Positions 52,065 to 60,080 of a stretch of DNA of 64,000 nt are shown piece after piece. Numbering within the stretch: position 1 is the stretch's first letter; each line of letters starts with the position of its first letter. Origin of the DNA: Desulfobulbus sp. (GTDB lineage: Bacteria > Desulfobacterota > Desulfobulbia > Desulfobulbales > Desulfobulbaceae); assembly GCA_003604995.1 (NCBI GenBank), contig QZJD01000025.1, positions 1 to 64,000 on the forward strand, read 5' to 3'. The position numbers and the translations under genes are program-made. The notes under the pieces are model-generated. The model searched no databases and was not told the origin of the DNA. It was given only the letters and a program-made list of their open reading frames with translations.

Positions 52065-52105
52065 CCACGCTGGTAAATAACAATATATCAAATGGATAAA
52101 TAACA

Positions 52106-52759
52106 TTGCTCAAGCGCTACCTGTACACTCTGTTCGGATTGATCTGCCTGCTGGGGCTGTACCTGATGACCCTGCTGCCGATCCTTGCGGTCAGGCCGGG
52201 CCTGGAGAGCACACAATACGGCCTGGCCCTTCTCGTTTGGGCATTGCTGGCCATCCTCCTTTTTCCTCTCGGGCTGGCCTTCATCGTAAAAAAGGTCTGG
52301 TTTTTCCGCGGGCAGGGCGAACCGGTGGTCCTGGAGCTCCTGGTGGAGCTGCTGCTCAAGGTAAATGAGCTTGATGCCCCGGTCACGATCAATAGGCAGG
52401 GAAAAAAAATAATGGCCGGCTGGCGGTATCAGGAGCCGCACTGGTCGGAGCGCATGGAAAAAAGCGGGATGAACCGCCTCTATGAATTGTGGCTCAGCTT
52501 TGACAACCATACCAAAACAGTGACCATGACCGACCGCGCGCGCAAGGTGAACTGGGATTTGAGTCCCATCAAGATCAGAACCGGCTGGCGTTTTCCCCGC
52601 CTTCCCTCCTGCAACATACATCTCGGCGACGAATGGGGCGTGGAAAATTATGAAGACACGATCCCTCAGGACTACACCTTCCGCGAACATGAAATCAAAT
52701 CGCCGATCCTGAACACCGTTCGCAAAAACGGCTGGAACGTCCGTTTCAGCCTCTTTTAG
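52106..52759 (+). CDS. Two-helix membrane protein of unknown function
   Basis: A TTG start at 52106 is the best available, since an in-frame stop lies just upstream; a later ATG (MTLLP, about residue 22) would remove the first membrane helix. The product has two membrane helices (LYTLFGLICLLGLYLMTLLP, LLVWALLAILLFPLGLAFIV) and a soluble domain of about 140 residues rich in aromatic and charged residues (KIMAGWRYQEPHWSERMEKS). I do not recognise a family. The 179-bp element lies 27 bases after its stop. Confidence 0.5.
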   Translation: MLKRYLYTLFGLICLLGLYLMTLLPILAVRPGLESTQYGLALLVWALLAILLFPLGLAFIVKKVWFFRGQGEPVVLELLVELLLKVNELDAPVTINRQGKKIMAGWRYQEPHWSERMEKSGMNRLYELWLSFDNHTKTVTMTDRARKVNWDLSPIKIRTGWRFPRLPSCNIHLGDEWGVENYEDTIPQDYTFREHEIKSPILNTVRKNGWNVRFSLF

Positions 52760-52786
52760 GAGTGGTTCGCCCTTCCTGATACATCC

Positions 52787-52965
52787 TGAGCCTCTTTCAA
52801 AATGACCACCTGCTCCGATCGGCTAAAAATCTCCTGGCCGGCGTCTTCCTTGTGAAATCGTCCTCACCGTAGCGCTGCTACGCTTCCGGGCGATTTAAAA
52901 ATTCATCCTTGCCCAAAAAATTTTTTGCTCGATCTCGCGACGTCGTTCATTTTGAAAGAGGCTCA
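52787..52965 (+). mobile_element. 179-bp MITE-like element, copy C
   Basis: The same orientation and exact length as copy A, with perfect 18-bp terminal repeats TGAGCCTCTTTCAAAATG (52787-52804 and 52948-52965). The internal sequence is near-identical to copy A for the first two-thirds and diverges in the last third (an A-rich stretch near 52916). ATCC occurs at both edges, a possible 3-4 bp target duplication. It separates the unknown membrane protein from the kinase-like gene, 35 kb from the other copies. Confidence 0.85.
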
Positions 52966-52980
52966 TCCTGAAAAAAAACA

Positions 52981-53011
52981 TTGATTTTCACCTGCTCTTT
53001 CGATGTACAAT
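52981..53011 (+). promoter_or_regulatory. Candidate promoter of the kinase-like/USP pair
   Basis: TTGATT (52981-52986) and TACAAT (53006-53011) lie 19 bases apart, a little long, and the GTG start with AGAGAGGTG follows. It lies just after the 179-bp element, which therefore does not interrupt the operon. Confidence 0.3.
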
Positions 53012-53029
53012 AAAAAAGAGAGGTGAATC

Positions 53030-54010
53030 GTGAGCAAGCCAACGACGCTGACCAAAGAGGAGATCAAGGCCCTGATCGCCCGGCAGGCAGGCATTGATCG
53101 AGTCCCTGAAAAATTCAACATCATCACCGACACCACGGATTTTTTTCGCCTGGAGTATGGCGACGTCCTGGTCCTGGATGACCGGTATTACTGGATCAAG
53201 CGTTACGAAAAGGAAGGCCGCTTCGGGCTGGATGATGAACCCAAATACTGGGTCAGACGCGCCGTCGATCTTTCCGATAATTCCCTCAAGATCATCAAAC
53301 TCGTTTTCCACGAGGAATTTGAAACCAATGTCGCCGGGGTGAAGATCAAATGCTTCCGCAGTCCCAAAAAGGAAGCGAGGATCCTGGATCTGGTGGCGGA
53401 GCATCCCCGTTTCATGCACGGTTTTTCCCTGAACGACTCCGCCGGCAACAATATCCGGATACTGGAATTCATCCCAGGGCCCCGCTTCGACAGCATTGTC
53501 GAACAGTCCGGAGACAGCCATGAAGAGTATTTCCATAGCCATTTTCCGACGGTCCTGGAACAGTTCATCGACCTGGTGAAGGCCATCAAGTTTCTGCACG
53601 ACCATGGCGAGAAGCACGGAGACATCCGGCGCGACCATATCCTTTTCGACCGGGAACGCCAGATCAACCGCTGGATAGATTTCGACTACAATTATCTGCA
53701 CGGCGAATCCATGTGGAGTTTCGACCTGGTGGGACTCGGCAATATCATCATTTTCCTTGCCGGTCGCGGAGACGTTCTGGTGGGGGACCTGCATCGCGAT
53801 CAACGGGCGCTCTTCGACACCCTGTGGGGTGAAGACCTGAGCATCTCCTACCGGAACCGGGTGGCCAATCTGAAAAAGATCTACCCCTATATCCCTGATT
53901 CCTTGAATCGCGTCCTCCTGCACTTTTCGCAGGGAGCAGAGATATATTACGAAAATACGTCCCAGATGCTGGATGACCTTGCCTCGGCCAGGGCCGATTT
54001 GGCAGTGTGA
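53030..54010 (+). CDS. Protein-kinase-like phosphotransferase
   Basis: A 326-residue protein with a degenerate kinase fold. A catalytic-loop-like HGDIRRDHILFDRE lies near 196-209, with the Asp kept but His where the usual Asn stands, and WIDFDYNYLHGE near 217-228 holds the metal-binding Asp. A glycine-rich loop is not obvious; NSLKIIKLVFHEEFETNV may supply the ATP lysine. It resembles Kdo/APH-type or aminoglycoside-kinase-like enzymes as much as Ser/Thr kinases. It ends 14 bases before a universal stress protein gene on the same strand, which may be its partner or substrate. Function unknown. Confidence 0.65.
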   Translation: MSKPTTLTKEEIKALIARQAGIDRVPEKFNIITDTTDFFRLEYGDVLVLDDRYYWIKRYEKEGRFGLDDEPKYWVRRAVDLSDNSLKIIKLVFHEEFETNVAGVKIKCFRSPKKEARILDLVAEHPRFMHGFSLNDSAGNNIRILEFIPGPRFDSIVEQSGDSHEEYFHSHFPTVLEQFIDLVKAIKFLHDHGEKHGDIRRDHILFDRERQINRWIDFDYNYLHGESMWSFDLVGLGNIIIFLAGRGDVLVGDLHRDQRALFDTLWGEDLSISYRNRVANLKKIYPYIPDSLNRVLLHFSQGAEIYYENTSQMLDDLASARADLAV

Positions 54011-54024
54011 CAGGGAGGGAAAAC

Positions 54025-54513
54025 ATGAGCGAGAATTCCTTTACCGATCTTGCCCGCCGGGATGCCGAACGGCATATCCTGGCGGCCGTCGACGAGTCCG
54101 ACAACTCAAGACGGGCAATCATGTATCTTGCTGATTTTTTCGGCAACGACAAGGATGTGTTCATCACCGTCCTCTCCATTATCCCGGAACCGTCCGAGGA
54201 CTTTTTCCCCACCGATGTGGACCGGGAGAAATGGAAAACCGAAAAAAAAGCAGAGATGGAGAAGGTTCTGGCCGGGTACCGGGACATCCTGCTCGGCGCG
54301 GGTTTTGCCGAAAGCCAGATCGAAGTGCGCCTGATCATCCGGCCGTGCACCTCCATTGCCGATGCCATTCTGGAAGAACAGGCCAAACTCCGCTGCTGCA
54401 TCGTCGTGGTGGGCCGCCGGGGCATCTCGCATAAAGAGGAGTTCATCTTCGGCTCAACCTCCAACAAGATCCTCCATCACGCTACACACTGCGCGGTCAT
54501 GGTGGTGGAATAG
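54025..54513 (+). CDS. Universal stress protein (UspA family)
   Basis: The start is set at ATG 54025 (MSENSFTDLARRDAERHILA) behind GGGAGGG, giving 162 residues. An N-terminal beta strand (HILAAVDESDNSRRAIMYLA), a long helical insert (DREKWKTEKKAEMEKVLAGY) and the C-terminal ATP-binding signature VVVGRRGISHKEEFIFGSTS, then HHATHCAVMVVE, fit a single-domain ATP-binding Usp. It probably acts in stress survival together with the kinase-like protein encoded upstream. The 199-base gap after it includes a GTCTGC/GCAGAC hairpin at 54530-54545. Confidence 0.9.
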   Translation: MSENSFTDLARRDAERHILAAVDESDNSRRAIMYLADFFGNDKDVFITVLSIIPEPSEDFFPTDVDREKWKTEKKAEMEKVLAGYRDILLGAGFAESQIEVRLIIRPCTSIADAILEEQAKLRCCIVVVGRRGISHKEEFIFGSTSNKILHHATHCAVMVVE

Positions 54514-54712
54514 GTGTTTAAAGGTCTGCTTGGCAGACATCCTCAGCACGTCAAAAATCCGTCGGGAAGACTTGCAAGACAGGCCGGCAACGCCCCTCCC
54601 GCTCCCTGCTCGACCGTCAAAAATGCTTGTCAGGCATGCTATTGGCGGCTACATTTAACAAGAATGATTCGTTTTCCCAAATTTGAACATAAGGATATGC
54701 TAGAGCTGTACC

Positions 54713-56155
54713 ATGGCTACTCAAAATCCAGAGGCTGAATCCTTCTACCGCCAAGGTCTCGAACTGCTGCACGCCGAAAAATACACCGAGGCCATAGAGT
54801 ACTTTTCCAAGGCCATCGCTCTGAATCCGGAGTGCGCCGAGGCCTATCACATGCGGGGCGAGCTCCTGACCATGAGCGGATCAATTGTTGAAGGCAATAC
54901 CGACTTGCAGCGTGCCAAAACGCTTCGCTCCGGAGGAATGCTCTCGGGCGGCAGAAAAAAACCGGCAAAAATCGGCAAGATCAATCTCCGGGAAGCGGAA
55001 AGCATCTATGACCAGCTTTCAGCGAAGGATGACTTCTCAGGGAACGATTCCGTAGAATTTTCCGATGAATTGTTCGACCATGCCTTTGTCGACGACAGGG
55101 TGGAAACAAAGCAGCTGTGGGACGGATTCATCGACCCGTCCTGCCCGGAAGCAACATCCCCGGCTATTCTCGAATTCGTCGGCGGCGGCCGGGAAGAGGT
55201 GTTCAGGGCGCAGCTCTTTCAACCCTCCGAAGATGAAATCACCATTCTGCCGGCCGATGCCGAGGGGAGCAGGCGGATCGTGCCGCTGCGCGAGCTGTCT
55301 TGCATCCGCCTGAGCCGTCTGCCGGCCGATTGCGAACAAAAAATGGATTCATCCTGTCAGGTGGAAATCATCGAAACCACGGACGGCAACATATACCACG
55401 AGTACATCAGTTCCCAGCAGCCGATGAAAAACGGTCTCCTCGCCTTCTCCACCAAGGAGGCCACGCTCTTTCCCTACACGTTTTTTCCGGAGTCCAGCAT
55501 CAAGCTGCGCTATCAGGAGCGCTTTTTAGGCGATATCCTCCTGGAAAAACGCTTTATCGCCGACGAAATCCTGAAAAAGGCCCTGGAAGAGCACCAGATG
55601 CTGCGCAGCATGCAGCTTGGCAAAATCATCGCCCGCCAGGCCAATCTCCTTTGCTCGGTGGTAGAGACGGCGATCAGCAGTGCGCACGCAAAAGGGTTGC
55701 AGGGGTTGCGAATCGGAGAAATCCTTCTGGATGCTGGCCTGGTCAACGAGGAACAGGTGATGGACGCCCTGGATTTTCAGGAAAAGTTGCAGGGCCGGAA
55801 ACTCGGCGAATTTCTGATCGAAAAAGGGATTCTCAGGGAAAAAGAGCTGTACATCGCCCTTGCCGAAAAATTCAGGATGCCGTTCATCGACCTCCGGCAG
55901 CAGAAGGTTTCAAGGAAAGTATTGACCATCCTGCCCAGGGAACTGGTTCTTGAGCATACCGCCCTGCCCCTTCGCATCGAGGACGCCACCCTGGTAGTGG
56001 CGACCCCGTCGCCGAATGTCGGCGAACTGCGGGAGGCAATTCGGGCATATTGCGACCTGCCCGATATTGCATTTGTCCTTGCGCAGCCCACCCACCTGAA
56101 AAACGTGGTCGGCATCCTGTATCAGGACCGCCGACGCCACGACAGCGACAACTAG
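54713..56155 (+). CDS. TPR plus MshEN (GspE N-terminal) repeat protein, no ATPase domain
   Basis: A 480-residue cytoplasmic protein. Residues 5-70 contain TPRs (FYRQGLELLHAEKYTEAIEY, AIALNPECAEAYHMRGELLT). A central beta-rich segment (residues 150-270) resembles DUF6982-like modules (GGGREEVFRAQLFQPSEDEI). The C-terminus carries three repeats of the MshEN c-di-GMP-binding type (LGDILLEKRFIADEILKKAL, IGEILLDAGLVNEEQVMDAL, LGEFLIEKGILREKELYIAL), then RMPFIDL. The GspE/PilB ATPase domain that usually follows is missing. It could bind c-di-GMP and pass it to a partner. The ribosome site is weak. Confidence 0.75.
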   Translation: MATQNPEAESFYRQGLELLHAEKYTEAIEYFSKAIALNPECAEAYHMRGELLTMSGSIVEGNTDLQRAKTLRSGGMLSGGRKKPAKIGKINLREAESIYDQLSAKDDFSGNDSVEFSDELFDHAFVDDRVETKQLWDGFIDPSCPEATSPAILEFVGGGREEVFRAQLFQPSEDEITILPADAEGSRRIVPLRELSCIRLSRLPADCEQKMDSSCQVEIIETTDGNIYHEYISSQQPMKNGLLAFSTKEATLFPYTFFPESSIKLRYQERFLGDILLEKRFIADEILKKALEEHQMLRSMQLGKIIARQANLLCSVVETAISSAHAKGLQGLRIGEILLDAGLVNEEQVMDALDFQEKLQGRKLGEFLIEKGILREKELYIALAEKFRMPFIDLRQQKVSRKVLTILPRELVLEHTALPLRIEDATLVVATPSPNVGELREAIRAYCDLPDIAFVLAQPTHLKNVVGILYQDRRRHDSDN

Positions 56156-56739
56156 CCGACCAGACGGGGAAGAATCCAGCGCACCGCCGCCAGAAGGTTC
56201 TCGGCAACGTGGGCGGGCTGGAGTTCCCGTGACGGCCCGATATACTGATAATCTCCCCGACCGTAGCCGGTCAGCACCAGCACCGGTGTACAGCCGACCC
56301 GCGCTGCGCAGGTGATGTCCGACCAGCGGTCGCCCACCAGATAGGAGCGGGCCAGATCCAGATTCAGCTCGGCGGCCGCCTGATCCAGAAGCCCTGTCTT
56401 CGGTTTACGGCAGGCGCACTCTTGCCGGTACTCTTCCACCTTGGCTTCGGGATGGTGCGGACAGACATAGAGACCGTCGATCCGGGCACCCTCGGCGGCC
56501 AACAGATCCTTCATCATCCGGTGTACTTCGTCCAGCAGGGATTTGGGAAAATAGCCACGGGCCAGCCCCGACTGGTTGGTCACCACCACCACCGGAATCC
56601 GGTGCGCATTGAGCAGCCTGATCGCCTCCGCCGCGCCGGGCAGGAGGTGAAACCGGCTGAGATGATTGATATAGCCCATCTGCTCGTTGATGGTCCCGTC
56701 GCGGTCGAGAAAGACCGCCGGTCGCGCACCCTGCTTCAT
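56152..56739 (-). CDS. gmhB: D-glycero-D-manno-heptose-1,7-bisphosphate 7-phosphatase
   Basis: A 195-residue HAD-family phosphatase in ADP-heptose synthesis for LPS core. Motifs: FLDRDGTINEQMGYINH (9-25), VVVTNQSGLARGYF, CPHHPEA with a zinc-binding set completed by ECACRKPKTGLLDQA, and VGDRWSDITCAAR. It overlaps the waaF stop by one base, and its own stop overlaps the end of the TPR/MshEN gene on the other strand. With waaF it completes inner-core heptose synthesis and transfer. Confidence 0.93.
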   Translation of the reverse strand: MKQGARPAVFLDRDGTINEQMGYINHLSRFHLLPGAAEAIRLLNAHRIPVVVVTNQSGLARGYFPKSLLDEVHRMMKDLLAAEGARIDGLYVCPHHPEAKVEEYRQECACRKPKTGLLDQAAAELNLDLARSYLVGDRWSDITCAARVGCTPVLVLTGYGRGDYQYIGPSRELQPAHVAENLLAAVRWILPRLVG

Positions 56740-57794
56740 TAATCGACCTGCCCGGCAAGATTGTGCTGCACGGCGTGGAAGACGTCAGCCACCGCAATGT
56801 CCTCCATGCACTGGAAATGCTTCTTCGGGCAATGGGTCTCCAGGCAGGGACTGCAAGCAAGATCGGTGCGGACGACCGTGGCACGGCTGGAGAACGGCCC
56901 GGTGGTTACCGGGTTGGTGGATCCGAAGATGGCCACCGTCGGCGTGTCAAGGGCGGCGGCCACGTGCATCAGCCCGGAGTCGTTGGTCACGAAGGCGTGG
57001 CAGCGGCTGATCAGGCCCATGGCCTGGGCCAGAGAGGTGCGGCCGGTCAGGTCCCGGACCCGGCACCGGTCACCGCAGGCCGAGATGATCTCTGTCGCGG
57101 CCGACCGGTCGGCGTCGGTGCCGAAAACAAGCAGCACGGTGTCGGAAAACTCCTGCAGCCGCGCGGCCAGAGCCGAAAATTTATCGGCAGGCCAGCGTTT
57201 GGCCGGGCCGTAGGAGGCGCCCGGATTGAGACCGATGATCTTGCCGCCGGCCGGTATCTCCGTCCGCAGAAAATCAGCGGCCCACGCGTCCCCTTCCGGG
57301 GGCACCACCAGTTCCAGATCGTCGGGACCGGACTCGCAGCCGAGTCCCCGTACCATTTCCTGGTAATAGTGAACCTGGTGGACGACCTTAATCTCCGCAG
57401 TTCGCTTGACCCCGTGGGTCAGCAGCAGGCCGCGGCCGTCGCTGGTGTAGCCCGCCCTGACCGGTATGCCGGCGAGCAGGGTGATAAAGGCCGCCTCAAA
57501 GGCATTCTGCAACAGGATCGCCGCGTCAAACCTCTCCCGCTTCAGCTCGGCGGCAAGGACGAATTTGCCCCGGAGTCCGGCATGGCGGCCGTTTCGTTCA
57601 TACGGCAGGATCCGGTCCACCCGCGGGCTGGCTCGGAATACGTCCGCAACCCAAGGCAGGGCCAGCAAGGTGATTTCCGCCTCGGGAAAGCACTGCCGGA
57701 TGGACCGGACCGCCGGGGTGGTCATCACCGCGTCGCCGATCCAGTTGGTGGAGCGGATCAGTATCCTGCGCAGACTGTGGGACAAAAAGGCCAT
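56739..57794 (-). CDS. waaF: LPS heptosyltransferase II
   Basis: A 351-residue GT9 glycosyltransferase adding the second heptose to the LPS inner core. Motifs: RILIRSTNWIGDAVMTTPAV (10-29), LLQNAFEAAFITLLAGIPVR, IIGLNPGASYGPAKRWPADK, LISRCHAFVTNDSGLMHVAA and ALDTPTVAIFGSTNPVTTGP. It acts at the inner face of the inner membrane with ADP-heptose. The ATG lies 5 bases after the ycaO-TPR stop, and gmhB starts one base before its end. Confidence 0.95.
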   Translation of the reverse strand: MAFLSHSLRRILIRSTNWIGDAVMTTPAVRSIRQCFPEAEITLLALPWVADVFRASPRVDRILPYERNGRHAGLRGKFVLAAELKRERFDAAILLQNAFEAAFITLLAGIPVRAGYTSDGRGLLLTHGVKRTAEIKVVHQVHYYQEMVRGLGCESGPDDLELVVPPEGDAWAADFLRTEIPAGGKIIGLNPGASYGPAKRWPADKFSALAARLQEFSDTVLLVFGTDADRSAATEIISACGDRCRVRDLTGRTSLAQAMGLISRCHAFVTNDSGLMHVAAALDTPTVAIFGSTNPVTTGPFSSRATVVRTDLACSPCLETHCPKKHFQCMEDIAVADVFHAVQHNLAGQVD

Positions 57795-57799
57795 ATTGT

Positions 57800-59551
57800 T
57801 TATTCGGCGTGTTGGAGCAGCAGCTCGGCCAGCCCCTTGCGGGCGAATTCTATATCCGGATCCATGGACAGGGCCACCTGATAGTTGTGCATGGCCTCCT
57901 CAATATTACCCAGATGCTGGAGATTTATCGCCAGGTTCGCGTAATCGATGGCCGAGACCGGATTCAACTCGACAGCCCGCCGGAAGTGGTGCGCCGCCTC
58001 CTCAAAGCGCTGGCCCTTGAAATGGCAGACGCCCAGCATGTTGTGAATATCGGGCCGCTCGTCGTCATGCCGGCGACCCTCCTCCAGGACGCTGATCGCC
58101 TCGTCGAAACGGGCCAGATCCCTGAGACAGCACCCCTTGTAGGAGTACAGATAGGGGATATCCTCCTCGGCGGGCCGCAGGGTGAGGGCCCGGTCGAAAT
58201 GGCCCAGGGCCTCAGCGACCAGCCCCTGGTCGTAGAGATTCTTGCCCCGGTAGAATTCCAGGTAGTAGGCGTCCGGCAGCTGCTGCTGCATCTCGGTGAG
58301 CTTGGCCTCCAGGGCGGCGGGGTCAAGGAGCTGGGCGGCCAGCTTGGCCGCGAACAGCGCTGCGTCGCCCCCGGCGGCCCGTTCCCGGAAATGGGCGCCC
58401 GGGACAATGGTGTAGAAGGTCGGGATCCTGAGTTCGGGGTGCATGGTATCCAGGACAAACACCTCCATGTTGATCCGCTCCAGCGCCCGGATGCAGTTCT
58501 CCAGCTCCCGGCGGAAATCTGCGTCCCCCACGTTGACCATCTCGTCGATGTGGATCATCCGTTCCGGCCGGACCACATAATCCACTTCTTCCAGACTGAG
58601 GGGCTTGGGCAGGCCGCTGGCCACATAGTTGGCCGAGGTATGGAAATCGCCGGCCAGCTGGGCCACCTCGGTGAGGGCGCGGATCAGGGCCTTGTTCGGA
58701 TCAGGGGTGGTGCCGGCGGTATAGACGATCTCGCTCTTGACCGGAAAGGTGGACGGATCCCAGCACAGGGCACCCACGGTGGGAATGCCCGTGTCCAGTG
58801 AGAAATCGTTCAGATAGACCTTGATGCCGCAGCGCTCGAATTTGTCGAGGAGCTGGCGGGCCACCGGAACCTTGATTGACTCCGGGTCGATGCCCGGGGT
58901 GCGCAACCGCTCCCGGGTGATCACCGCGCAGACATGACGTTCAACGATCTCGCAGACCCCCTGCAGAATCCCTTCTTCCGTAGTGTTGCCGGCCGAGGGC
59001 CCGTTGAACTCGTTGATCGCGAAAAACCAGCTGAAGGGCACCATGACCTCGCCGCCTCTGGTCAGGTTGGTCGCCCAGGTCCACTGCATGGGCAGACCTT
59101 TGAGCAGTTCGGCGAGCATCTCGGGGCTGAGGTTTCTGTCGTGCACCGAGGTGAGCAGAAAATCGATATCCAGGACCGGATAGCCTGCCTGCCGCATCCG
59201 TTCATAGTCACCCACCACGAAGTTGGCGGGATTCCTGATGAAGCTGAAAAAACTGAAGCGTTCCCCGAGCTCCATGCAGGCACTGGCCCGCGATTGAACC
59301 GGGGTGGACCCCTTGCCCATCTGCTTCTTATTGCCGATGGTGTTCAGGGCATCCTTGCCGCACATGCTGAAATAGACGGGGATGTCAAGTCGGCCGGTAT
59401 CGATGCGCCGCACTTCCTTGAGAATGTCCAGGTTGACCTCCGCAAGCCGTTGCATGAACCGGTCGATGGTCTCCTGCGGGGTGCAGGCCTTGTCCTGGTC
59501 ATAGGTGTACTGCTTGCGACAATCCGCCAGCCTGATAGTTTTCTTCTCCAT
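57800..59551 (-). CDS. YcaO-family protein with C-terminal TPRs
   Basis: The start is set at ATG 59551 behind GAGAGAGG, giving 583 residues. Residues 1-400 are a YcaO domain: the ATP/Mg-binding helix SRASACMELGERFSFFSFI, EEGILQGVCEIVERHVCAVI and ALIRALTEVAQLAGDF carry the acidic residues of the fold. Residues 410-580 are TPRs (YYLEFYRGKNLYDQGLVAEA and several more). YcaO proteins activate peptide amides with ATP to make azolines or thioamides, or have other roles (YcaO/RimO in E. coli). No partner (TfuA, cyclodehydratase C, dehydrogenase) or precursor peptide is visible here. It lies between tsaE and waaF. Confidence 0.85.
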   Translation of the reverse strand: MEKKTIRLADCRKQYTYDQDKACTPQETIDRFMQRLAEVNLDILKEVRRIDTGRLDIPVYFSMCGKDALNTIGNKKQMGKGSTPVQSRASACMELGERFSFFSFIRNPANFVVGDYERMRQAGYPVLDIDFLLTSVHDRNLSPEMLAELLKGLPMQWTWATNLTRGGEVMVPFSWFFAINEFNGPSAGNTTEEGILQGVCEIVERHVCAVITRERLRTPGIDPESIKVPVARQLLDKFERCGIKVYLNDFSLDTGIPTVGALCWDPSTFPVKSEIVYTAGTTPDPNKALIRALTEVAQLAGDFHTSANYVASGLPKPLSLEEVDYVVRPERMIHIDEMVNVGDADFRRELENCIRALERINMEVFVLDTMHPELRIPTFYTIVPGAHFRERAAGGDAALFAAKLAAQLLDPAALEAKLTEMQQQLPDAYYLEFYRGKNLYDQGLVAEALGHFDRALTLRPAEEDIPYLYSYKGCCLRDLARFDEAISVLEEGRRHDDERPDIHNMLGVCHFKGQRFEEAAHHFRRAVELNPVSAIDYANLAINLQHLGNIEEAMHNYQVALSMDPDIEFARKGLAELLLQHAE

Positions 59552-59562
59552 TGCAACCTCTC

Positions 59563-60066
59563 TCACGATTCATCAATCCTTGCAATCAGGGATGCGGCGA
59601 TGCATGCCTGGTGCAGGTCAGCCAACCGCTCCCGCCATTGTTGGCCGTGCGGGACAAGCCGTACGTTTCTTGCCCCGTCGCCGGCATCGCTGAGCGTTAT
59701 TTCCAGACGGTCCGGCGGCGTCAGTCTGCCCAGCCGGTCGGGCCACTCCACCACCGTCACCCCATCTGCCACAATGTAGTCCATCAAGCCGGATCCTTCA
59801 ACATCATCTTCACCGCCGAGACGGTAGCAATCGATGTGGTAGAGAGGAAGCCGCCCCGGATATTCCAGCAGCAGACTGAATGAGGGGCTGATAACATAGC
59901 ATTCGGGCGGAACATCCAGGCCGGCCGCGATGAACTGGGTCAGGGTGGTCTTGCCGGCACCCAGGTTTCCGGAAAGCAGCAATAGATCGCCGGCCCTGGC
60001 GCCCCGGCCGAGAATCCGGCCCAAGGCCTCTGTATCGGTCAGACTGTGGAGGACGAGTTCAAGCAT
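59563..60066 (-). CDS. tsaE: tRNA threonylcarbamoyladenosine synthesis ATPase TsaE
   Basis: The start is set at ATG 60066 (MLELVLHSLTDTEALGRILG), after the upstream gene's stop, giving 167 residues. The P-loop LSGNLGAGKTTLTQFIA, PSFSLLLEY, YHIDCYRLGGEDD and VTVVEWPDRLGRL are the family motifs. TsaE works with TsaB and TsaD to make t6A37 in tRNAs reading ANN codons. It lies 14 bases after yejA-like and 11 bases before ycaO-TPR in the minus-strand run. Confidence 0.93.
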   Translation of the reverse strand: MLELVLHSLTDTEALGRILGRGARAGDLLLLSGNLGAGKTTLTQFIAAGLDVPPECYVISPSFSLLLEYPGRLPLYHIDCYRLGGEDDVEGSGLMDYIVADGVTVVEWPDRLGRLTPPDRLEITLSDAGDGARNVRLVPHGQQWRERLADLHQACIAASLIARIDES

Positions 60067-60080
60067 CGAAGCAGTCCCGC

